Below, in pieces: positions 31,901-38,572 of a DNA stretch of 58,323 nucleotides. Origin of the DNA: Bacillus sp. E(2018) (GTDB taxonomy: Bacteria > Bacillota > Bacilli > Bacillales > Fictibacillaceae); contig NZ_SCOL01000007.1 of the NCBI RefSeq assembly GCF_005503015.1, positions 1 to 58,323 of the forward strand, read 5' to 3'. Under the pieces are notes generated by a model. The model ran no database searches. It saw nothing but the letters and a program-made list of their open reading frames with translations, and was not told the origin of the DNA. Within the stretch, counting starts at the first letter, position 1, and the number at the start of each line of letters is the position of its first letter. Both the position numbers and the translations under genes were made by a program.

Positions 31901-32625
31901 TAAAACTCACTCCCCTCAAGCTGAAACGTCTGTGCTTCAAATCGCTTTCCGGTAATGAGTGAAGAGGCATCTGATGCCAAGTATCCAAAAACAGCCGTCA
32001 GATCCTCAGGTTGTGAAAGCTCATAATCACAATCTGGTACAGCACGTGCATGCATGTCTGTATCCATCTCACCAGGATCAACCATGTTCACTCGTACACC
32101 AGATTCACTAACTTCGTCTGCCCACGTTTCTGTTAACCCTTCTAGTGCAAATTTTGAGATGCCATATGCTCCCCAGCCTGCATAACCAGTTGCACCAGCT
32201 TCCGATGTAATATTAATGATGCTTCCTTGTTGTTTTTGAAGCATGATTGGTAATACTCTTCTCGTAACTAAGAATGGTCCGATCGTATTAACACGGAGAA
32301 CTTCTTCAAAATCTTGTTCTGGATAATCAAGCAAATAAGGAATTGGACTTGGACCAATAATTGATGCGTTGTTGATCAACACATCTATTGCACCAAAATG
32401 CTCCTCTGTCAGTGCTACAAATCGCTCTACATCTTTTGACTTTGACATATCTGCTTCTATCGCGAGGACGTCTGCTCCAAACTGAATCGCTTCATTTTTC
32501 ACACTTTGAAGGGCACCTTCGTTTCTTGCACATATCGCCAAGTTATACCCTTCCCGGGCAAAATATAGAGAAAGCGCTTTACCTAAACCTTTTGAAGCTC
32601 CTGTGATCATGATTACTTTTTTCAT
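31900..32625 (-). CDS. Short-chain dehydrogenase/reductase
   Basis: 241 residues. Rossmann start ITGASKGLGKAL (TGxxxGxG), NNASII (NNAG-type), catalytic Ser-Tyr-Lys in NITSEAGATGYAGWGAYGISK, so an active SDR using NAD(P)H. AGGAGG precedes the ATG. Translationally coupled to the QueA-like gene, which suggests a shared pathway; the substrate is unknown. Confidence 0.9.
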   Translation of the reverse strand: MKKVIMITGASKGLGKALSLYFAREGYNLAICARNEGALQSVKNEAIQFGADVLAIEADMSKSKDVERFVALTEEHFGAIDVLINNASIIGPSPIPYLLDYPEQDFEEVLRVNTIGPFLVTRRVLPIMLQKQQGSIINITSEAGATGYAGWGAYGISKFALEGLTETWADEVSESGVRVNMVDPGEMDTDMHARAVPDCDYELSQPEDLTAVFGYLASDASSLITGKRFEAQTFQLEGSEF

Positions 32626-32756
32626 TATTTGTTCCTCCTGAATTTATATTTTATACTTTTTATACATTTATGTTTACTAAGTATTTTTATTATAGTTACA
32701 CTTCTTTCCATTCGTCAACGATAAAGTTTACAAATTTTTCGACAAATTTCCCGGAA

Positions 32757-32788
32757 AATAAAAAAACCTCTGCAGTAGCAAAGGTTTT
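32757..32788 (-). terminator. Terminator of uvsE
   Basis: Minus-strand AAACCTTTGC / GCAGAGGTTT hairpin followed by TTTTATTTT; overlaps the uvsE stop by two bases. Confidence 0.85.
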
Positions 32789-33752
32789 ACTTTAGCCGAA
32801 ATGATGCTCCATCTATGATTTCAACATCGTTTCTTTCTTTTATTTCTCTCATCAGCTGAAAAAGGGCTAAATCTTTTTTCTTCGATTCGATCATACAATC
32901 GATTTCTTCCACACTGCCTTTTACTTCTTTTAAAAAATCAAAAAACATTTTCACATCTACAAAGTCAGCATGATTTCTAAATTGTTTCTCGCTCTTTGGA
33001 CTTGAGATATGCATCTTCAATGGCAATGAAGATGTTTTCCATGACTCTACCACTCGCGGCCAATGCTGTATCCAGTTCTCGTCATGATGGTAGGCAAGGT
33101 GATGGTGATAATCGAACACGAGGGGAATCTGCAGCTTTTCACATAGGTACAAAGCATCCGCCATTGTAAAAGATGTATCGTCGTTCTCTAGCATGATCAT
33201 TCTTTGAATCGATAACGGAACGCTTCCCCAATTCTGCACGAATCGCTCAAGTGCTACATCGGTTTCTTTATAATTTCCACCTACATGCATCACACAACGA
33301 TGCTCTGTATCGATTTCCATGCTTTTAAGTATTTTGTAGTGCAACTGTAGCGTCTTTAGAGAATTTTTAAGAATCTCCTTTTTCGGAGAATTGATCAGTA
33401 CAAAATGGTCCGGGTGAAAATCTAGCCTCATATTATGTTGTTTTGCATATTGTCCCATTTCATGGAATGCATCACGTAAAGGACTGATATAATCCCAGTC
33501 TAAGAGTTCACCATGATTGGCTAGCGGAATGATTCTGGATGTCATTCGATAAAACCGTACATCGTTAGCCACGGCATGCTTTAACACTCGTAACGTATTG
33601 GTTATATTGGCTAGCGATATGCGCTCAAGTTTCCTCAAACCTGCTTCTCTATTCTGCAACTGACTGAATTGTTTATAGGTCATCGTTTTGGATGGAGAAG
33701 CATTCTTCAATTCCATGCTCATCGCTACAAAACCAAGCTTAATTATAGTCAT
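32787..33752 (-). CDS. uvsE: UV DNA damage endonuclease
   Basis: 321 residues, UVDE family TIM barrel. Characteristic segments are KLGFVAMSMEL, FYRMTSRIIPLANHGEL, LDFHPDHFVLINSP, MHVGGNYKETD, LENDDTSFTMADAL, VFDYHHHLAYHH and KMHISSPKSEK. They provide the metal ligands (His, Glu, Asp) of the family. It nicks 5' to UV photoproducts. In B. subtilis (YwjD) it serves spores. AGAGGTG precedes the ATG. Confidence 0.95.
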   Translation of the reverse strand: MTIIKLGFVAMSMELKNASPSKTMTYKQFSQLQNREAGLRKLERISLANITNTLRVLKHAVANDVRFYRMTSRIIPLANHGELLDWDYISPLRDAFHEMGQYAKQHNMRLDFHPDHFVLINSPKKEILKNSLKTLQLHYKILKSMEIDTEHRCVMHVGGNYKETDVALERFVQNWGSVPLSIQRMIMLENDDTSFTMADALYLCEKLQIPLVFDYHHHLAYHHDENWIQHWPRVVESWKTSSLPLKMHISSPKSEKQFRNHADFVDVKMFFDFLKEVKGSVEEIDCMIESKKKDLALFQLMREIKERNDVEIIDGASFRLK

Positions 33753-33850
33753 CTGTCACACCTCTTTTTCATCACTAACAGTATGACCCTATTGCTTTTG
33801 TTTTTATCCAATATGATGAAGGGCTGTTGAATTGATTTCTCCTGAACTAC

Positions 33851-33881
33851 GAAAAAACTGCCCTCAACACTGAGGACAGTT
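33851..33881 (-). terminator. Terminator of the NlpC/P60-like gene
   Basis: Minus-strand AACTGTCCTCA / TGAGGGCAGTT (33856-33881) followed by TTTTTCG. Confidence 0.9.
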
Positions 33882-33892
33882 CGCGTATCTAT

Positions 33893-34351
33893 TCAGGGTA
33901 AATATCTTTTCGAACCTACATACGTTCCCTTCCAGTACTTAGCATTCAGTGATTGTATTCGTACTCCTTTTGAAGTAGCGGCAATAAACTCTCTATTTCC
34001 CATATAGATACCTACAAAGGAAACACTTTTGCCATTAGTCTTAAAAAATACGAGGTCACCTAATTTTTCTTTTCCTTTTGATACAGGTTTACCGCCTTTG
34101 TATTGATCAGCAGCCGTTCTTGGCAGACTTTTGTTCACTACTGTTGTTTTAAAAATATATGTGGTAAAACCTGATGAATCAAATCCTTTTGGTGTTGTAC
34201 CTCCCCATTTAAATGGAGTTCCTTTGTATAGTTTAGCTGTTTCAGTTACTTCTTGATCGTAAGATGGAGATGCTTTTGCGACAGATACATCGCCTAAAAT
34301 GAATAGAACTGCGAGTCCTAAAGAAACTATTGCGACGAGTAAACGTTTCAT
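33893..34351 (-). CDS. Catalytically inactive NlpC/P60-domain secreted protein
   Basis: 152 residues from the ATG at 34351 (GAGAGG nine bases upstream). Signal peptide (about 1-28, ending VAKAS), then one NlpC/P60 domain (YKGTPFKWGGTTPKGFD, LPRTAADQY, LGDLVFFK, VGIYMGN). All three catalytic positions are changed: the Cys of FDCSG is S59, the His of SHVG is F112 and the third His of FIHA is A124. The fold is otherwise well kept and the frame is intact, so it is a secreted pseudo-enzyme, perhaps peptidoglycan-binding or an inhibitor, rather than a decaying gene. Its function is inferred only. Confidence 0.88.
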   Translation of the reverse strand: MKRLLVAIVSLGLAVLFILGDVSVAKASPSYDQEVTETAKLYKGTPFKWGGTTPKGFDSSGFTTYIFKTTVVNKSLPRTAADQYKGGKPVSKGKEKLGDLVFFKTNGKSVSFVGIYMGNREFIAATSKGVRIQSLNAKYWKGTYVGSKRYLP

Positions 34352-34429
34352 GTTTAACATCCTCTCTTAAATAAACTCTTTCACTCTATTAGTCGATCAT
34401 TACACCATGAACGTTACTCTCTTTCCATA

Positions 34430-34455
34430 GAAAAAAGACTGCAAATTACAGCCTT
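34430..34455 (-). terminator. Terminator of sigX-rsiX
   Basis: Minus-strand AAGGCTG / CAGTCTT hairpin (34435-34455) followed by TTTTTC. Confidence 0.8.
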
Positions 34456-34475
34456 TTTCGACACTCATCTTTATA

Positions 34476-35639
34476 CTATTGATAGAAGTTTGCTCCGGTC
34501 ACTCCTTCAATCTCTTCATTAAGCTTATAAGGACCGATTGAATCAATTTTCGTATTATTAAACTTTACAGATTTATAACCATAACTTTCAGCTGTTAATA
34601 GAATAGCATCGATCATCATCAGATCTTCTGTATCATCAGCAGATAATTTCACAGAATCAGGAAAGGTAATCTCTACGTCATCCTTGTTTAGTACTTTTAC
34701 ACCTAATACTGTGTTTTTCGGTAACAGCGGTTTAAGGCCGCGCTCTTGCTCATCATCCATCATCTCAAGAGCATCTTCAAACTCCTTTGGCATCGATTTC
34801 GTGTCTACCCCCGTTGCATAAAGACTGACGATAAAAGCATCTGTTGATGGGGCGTCATAACGGAAATGAGGAGCTCCAGGAACTTTAAGATCCCACTCAG
34901 AAACTGTTCCATAGCGCTGGAATTCATAGCCTTTATCACCATTCATACGCAGTTCCACTTTCGCCTTCTGATTCTCGTTAGCAAAAGTCATCGTGATTAA
35001 AGCCTGAAGCAGTGGTTCTTCAGCTCCATTAATAGACCCTGCAGGTAGATCAACAATCACCGTTTCTTCTTCCTCGGTAATTTTCGCCTTCTCTAGCGGA
35101 CTATCCGTTAATCCAACATCGCTCGGATTGAATGCTTTAAGTTCTTTATTTACTTTATTAACATAAAAGTCTTGATCAGTTACGAAACTGACAGGTATGA
35201 CAAGCTGTGCTTGGTCATCCAGATAACCTACCGTCACCCAATCTTTGTTCATCGCTTTTAGATTCTTTTCCAAATATGGTGCGTGATACGCTACAGATGG
35301 TTCAGCTTTCATAATTCCAACAGAATTTTGATCCTTATCCGCTGAATCATCCAGCGATTTTTCTTCCATCTTATCCGATTGCTCTGCAACTTTGGAGTTT
35401 TCCATCTGTACCCCGTTCTTTACTAGATCAGGCGCAAAGACACCGAATATGACAAGCGCGCAAGCTGTAGCGAGTGCCGGTAGACTCCATGAAGGAAGTC
35501 GTTTCCATTTATTATCCTTATAATTAATATTTGCCTGAACCTTTAAGAAAAGCTCCTGCTTAGATCGGCGGTCTCTTATCGGGGGCAAATGCTTAAGATG
35601 CTCTTCAATCTTTTCATCATTCCACTTAATTGGTTCCAT
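34476..35639 (-). CDS. rsiX: RsiX-like membrane anti-sigma factor
   Basis: 387 residues. An N-terminal cytoplasmic part (about 1-48) binds the sigma factor in this family. One membrane helix follows (about 49-70: WSLPALATACALVIFGVFA) and then a large extracellular domain with GerMN-like halves (VTVGYLDDQAQLVIPVSF; NTVLGVKVLNKDDVEITF). Overlaps sigX by 14 bases and has GAGGAGG before the ATG. It holds SigX inactive at the membrane; the trigger is not known. Confidence 0.88.
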   Translation of the reverse strand: MEPIKWNDEKIEEHLKHLPPIRDRRSKQELFLKVQANINYKDNKWKRLPSWSLPALATACALVIFGVFAPDLVKNGVQMENSKVAEQSDKMEEKSLDDSADKDQNSVGIMKAEPSVAYHAPYLEKNLKAMNKDWVTVGYLDDQAQLVIPVSFVTDQDFYVNKVNKELKAFNPSDVGLTDSPLEKAKITEEEETVIVDLPAGSINGAEEPLLQALITMTFANENQKAKVELRMNGDKGYEFQRYGTVSEWDLKVPGAPHFRYDAPSTDAFIVSLYATGVDTKSMPKEFEDALEMMDDEQERGLKPLLPKNTVLGVKVLNKDDVEITFPDSVKLSADDTEDLMMIDAILLTAESYGYKSVKFNNTKIDSIGPYKLNEEIEGVTGANFYQ

Positions 35640-36171
35640 CTTTCAATTCCTCCTCCAGGCCCGGTTGCTGATCCAGCCATTTGCGCAATTCTTTTATAGC
35701 CCGGTGCTGGGTGGTCTTTACTTTACTTTCGGTCCAACTTAAAATTTGCGCAGTTTCTGAGATCGATAATGATTGAATGTACCGAAGTACAAGCACTTGC
35801 TGCTGATCGAGTGAACAACGTTTCATCATTGTATATAAATCTCGGTAAGACTCTTTTTTTGCAACTAATTCTTCTGGAAGGGGATCTCCATCACGCAATA
35901 CACTTTCACTTTCTTTTATGTCAAAGAATAGGAACCGTTTGTTGCGTCTGGATTGTTTTCTAAGCCAGTCAATGGCCACGTGCCTGGCAATGGAATACAA
36001 CCATGTTTTCTCTGAACTCTTGCCTTCGAAACTTTCGTAAGCATTTAATACCCGTATATATACTTCTTGCACTAGATCTTCTGCCGATTCGCGATTTCGT
36101 ACCATATAGAAGATAAATTGAAATAACGCCGTATGATACTCATCGTACAATCGGTCGAACGTTTCCTTCAC
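35626..36171 (-). CDS. sigX: ECF sigma factor SigX
   Basis: 181 residues. Region 2 (FQFIFYMVRNRESAEDLVQE, VYIRVLNAYESFEG, SSEKTWLYSIARHVAIDWLR) is almost the same as B. subtilis SigX; region 4 is QVLVLRYIQSLSISETAQIL and SESKVKTTQHR-like SWTESKVKTTQHRAI. The start is GTG. SigX controls genes for cell-surface charge and membrane lipids in B. subtilis. A matching autoregulatory promoter lies upstream. Confidence 0.94.
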   Translation of the reverse strand: MKETFDRLYDEYHTALFQFIFYMVRNRESAEDLVQEVYIRVLNAYESFEGKSSEKTWLYSIARHVAIDWLRKQSRRNKRFLFFDIKESESVLRDGDPLPEELVAKKESYRDLYTMMKRCSLDQQQVLVLRYIQSLSISETAQILSWTESKVKTTQHRAIKELRKWLDQQPGLEEELKDGTN

Positions 36172-36205
36172 TTCGGATGGCCCCCTATCTCTATGTATTT
36201 ATGTA

Positions 36206-36231
36206 GTCGAATTTACTTATAAAAAGTTACA
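36206..36231 (-). promoter_or_regulatory. SigX autoregulatory promoter
   Basis: Minus-strand TGTAAC (36226-36231), 16-base spacer, CGAC (36206-36209), matching the sigma-X consensus TGTAAC-N16/17-CGAC, 35 bases upstream of the sigX start codon. The rest of the 36172-36407 gap shows no gene. Confidence 0.8.
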
Positions 36232-36374
36232 TTACAAACATGTTACTTCTAAGTCTACTCTTTTTTATATCATCTCGATAGGACCATTTGGTCGATAATT
36301 CCCAACAAAAGTGGAACTCCTTAGACAAAACCAGTCAGTAAATTCACCTTGAGCAGCCCGTATACCGCACCATA

Positions 36375-36402
36375 CAAAAAAGACACCAAAACCTTGGTGT
36401 CT
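36375..36402 (-). terminator. Terminator of the GNAT-TetR operon
   Basis: Minus-strand GACACCAA / TTGGTGTC hairpin (36381-36402) followed by TTTTTTG. Confidence 0.9.
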
Positions 36403-36407
36403 CGTCA

Positions 36408-37019
36408 TTATTTTGTTATTACATAGCTTAAAAACATTTCTTCAATGGTATCCCAGGCAATTCGGTACTGCTCTTCTTCTCCTAGAAACGAATAATGAAG
36501 TACGTTACCATCACGAAGTGCCCAAAAGATTCGTGAAATGTTTTGCGGATCTAGCTCTTTCTTAATTTCTCCTGATTCCTGACCTTCTTTAATGATCTTC
36601 ACAATATAATCAATAAAACGATTATACCGCGCTGCAAGAATCGTTCGTAGATCATCTTGCCTTGATCCATAGAGCCAGAATTCAATATATACACGCATCG
36701 TCTGCTGATCATCTTCTTTTAACTCTTGTTTTTTCCAACGTTTGAATAGATTCTCTAGCTTTTTACTAGCACTTGTAAGAGAGGCGTTCTCTTGTTCCAT
36801 ATCTTCAAAGAATTCATCTGTTCGCTTCTTTAAAAGCTGAAGGTAGATTTCTTCTTTACTAGCAAAATAGTTATAGATGGCACCTTTACTAATGTTAGAA
36901 TCTTTAACGATGTCGTCAATAATCGTAGCTTGGTACCCCTTTTCACTAAAGCATTTTAAGGCGCTCTCAAGAATGTGGTTGCGTTTCTCTTCTTTATACT
37001 CAGCTGAAACTTTAGGCAT
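36408..37019 (-). CDS. TetR/AcrR-family transcriptional regulator
   Basis: 203 residues. The N-terminal HTH is typical (RNHILESALKCFSEKGYQAT, TIIDDIVKDSNISKGAIYNY, FASKEEIYLQLL). The C-terminal ligand domain is helical (YIEFWLYGSRQDDLRTILAAR) and similar in layout to YcnC/FadR-like repressors. GGAGGAAGC precedes ATG. It lies downstream of the GNAT gene on the same strand and probably represses the operon through the palindrome at 38010-38027. Confidence 0.93.
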   Translation of the reverse strand: MPKVSAEYKEEKRNHILESALKCFSEKGYQATIIDDIVKDSNISKGAIYNYFASKEEIYLQLLKKRTDEFFEDMEQENASLTSASKKLENLFKRWKKQELKEDDQQTMRVYIEFWLYGSRQDDLRTILAARYNRFIDYIVKIIKEGQESGEIKKELDPQNISRIFWALRDGNVLHYSFLGEEEQYRIAWDTIEEMFLSYVITK

Positions 37020-37067
37020 GATGCTTCCTCCATTTATGACACGTCTTCTATAAGTATAACAGAGTTT

Positions 37068-37985
37068 TCAGTCTATTTCGGAAAAAGTTTTCACAAGGGG
37101 CGACTCGTTAATCTGATTAATTACTCGTTCCATGTGAACTTGTTCAACGAGTGTCGTAAATCCTTTTTCACGCAGCAATTGGTTTAGATGATCCTCTTTT
37201 TTAGGTATGTTGATCGTTATCCTTTTTACGGATTCCTCTGCTGGTGCGAATGCGATTTTTACCAACTCTCTCACCGTCTCCTCTTGGAATTCATTCTGTT
37301 CGTCGGTTACACATTGATAGAGTAGAATGGCTGATAGGTTCCCTGTTTCATTGTAAACTTTTTTATACACAGCGTATCCAAGTGGAGTTTCGCCTTTCAA
37401 CCCCATCACACAATTAAAATTACTTAAACTTTGAAATTGGGTCTGCCATGCGGGAACAGGCTTGAAAAAAGGTAGCCGTTTTATATCAGACATGGATACA
37501 TCTATGACCTTTACCTTTGAACTAGCATTGTTCCATGTAGTAATAACACCTTCATGCTGAAGATACGTCAGCTCTTCGAACGTCTCATAACCCATGCTTG
37601 TATAAAGTTTTATAGCCGCTTCGTTTTCTTTGATGGCTTCGAGCCTTGCAACATCCACTTTCTCTTCTTCATATATATTTAGACAGACGGATATGAGCTT
37701 CTTACCTACACCCATCCCTCTAAAAGCTGGAGCAATTGCGGTTCCCCCGTTCCATACATATCGTTTGTTGTTAATCGTTCGAAAACTGTTCAGTACAAAG
37801 CCTGCTAATTTGCCATCGTAAACAGCCACGACGGACTTTTCTAAAGAAATTCCTTCAGCAGCAATCTTTTGTATGAATCGATTAAGGTCCATGGTCATAT
37901 CAGAGAAATAATGTTTCCACGATTCGTTCCATAACGAAATCGCTTCATTAAAAGTTAACTCACTAAATCGTTTAATGACTAACAC
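37068..37985 (-). CDS. GNAT-family N-acetyltransferase, two-domain
   Basis: About 305 residues from a GTG at 37985, eight bases after TGAGGAG. The N-terminal half (about 1-150) has a full GNAT core with the acetyl-CoA loop FRGMGVGKKLISVCLNIY and ENEAAIKLYTSMGYETFEE. The C-terminal half (about 160-305) is a degenerate second GNAT-like domain (VCDQN-type loop absent). Substrate unknown. First gene of the operon with the TetR regulator. Confidence 0.85.
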   Translation of the reverse strand: MLVIKRFSELTFNEAISLWNESWKHYFSDMTMDLNRFIQKIAAEGISLEKSVVAVYDGKLAGFVLNSFRTINNKRYVWNGGTAIAPAFRGMGVGKKLISVCLNIYEEEKVDVARLEAIKENEAAIKLYTSMGYETFEELTYLQHEGVITTWNNASSKVKVIDVSMSDIKRLPFFKPVPAWQTQFQSLSNFNCVMGLKGETPLGYAVYKKVYNETGNLSAILLYQCVTDEQNEFQEETVRELVKIAFAPAEESVKRITINIPKKEDHLNQLLREKGFTTLVEQVHMERVINQINESPLVKTFSEID

Positions 37986-38009
37986 TACAATCACTCCTCA
38001 ATCCTTTTT

Positions 38010-38027
38010 AAAACGACTGGTCGTTTT
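38010..38027. promoter_or_regulatory. TetR-type operator upstream of the GNAT-TetR operon
   Basis: Perfect 8-base arms AAAACGAC / GTCGTTTT around a two-base centre, 25 bases upstream of the GNAT start codon. Palindromes with a GAC(T/N)GGTC core are typical TetR-family sites. Confidence 0.7.
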
Positions 38028-38102
38028 ATTAAATTTTATAAAAAAAGGAAATGTATGACCAACATAATCGTTCGACAAAATCAGAATTTCTTTCATTGAT
38101 AT

Positions 38103-38151
38103 AAAAAAAGCTGATAATAAGAGGAAATATCCCTCCTAGATATCAGCTTTT
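38103..38151 (-). terminator. Terminator of the 100-residue hypothetical gene
   Basis: Minus-strand AAAAGCTGATA / TATCAGCTTTT-type arms (38106-38115 and 38141-38151) with a 25-base loop containing AGGAGGGATATTTCCTC, then a T-run. Confidence 0.8.
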
Positions 38152-38158
38152 CACTCAT

Positions 38159-38461
38159 TTATGATCTCTCTTGTTTATACAACATCTTAAAATGATCATA
38201 ATACTCTTCGACTTTTCGATCTTCTTGTTTCAAATAATCATCTACTTGTTGTTCTGATGACAATTGAAGAGCCTTCTCTCCAAACTCACTCAAATCATCT
38301 AGTACACCAGAAGTTTTCTCCCCAATCTCAACATCCTCTTTTAATAGTTGAGCGATTTCCGTTAATTTATTAAGCTGTTCTTCACTTACGGTTTTATTTT
38401 GATGAATATCTTCCAACATGGAGTAAATAATCTGAGCTCTTTCTTTCGTCTGTGTTTTCAT
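38159..38461 (-). CDS. Conserved-looking hypothetical helical protein
   Basis: 100 residues, highly charged, predicted alpha-helical with coiled-coil tendency (EQLNKLTEIAQLLKEDVEIGEK; VDDYLKQEDRKVEEYYDHFKM). No signal or membrane segment. I do not recognise a family. AGAGGAG precedes the ATG and a terminator follows, so it is a monocistronic gene divergent from the PBP gene. Confidence 0.7.
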   Translation of the reverse strand: MKTQTKERAQIIYSMLEDIHQNKTVSEEQLNKLTEIAQLLKEDVEIGEKTSGVLDDLSEFGEKALQLSSEQQVDDYLKQEDRKVEEYYDHFKMLYKQERS

Positions 38462-38572
38462 AGAATCACTCCTCTAGTATAACCTTCCCCCATCAAGTCT
38501 CTTAATAAACTGTTTTATATTTACAAGTATTGGGTAAATCAGGAGTAGTAACTTAGAGAAAGGAAGAGTGCT

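Noticed and set aside
36270..36300. GACCATTTGGTC inverted repeat between sigX and the TetR gene
   Set aside because: Short, with no T-run and not placed near a start codon in a convincing way; kept out as probably chance.
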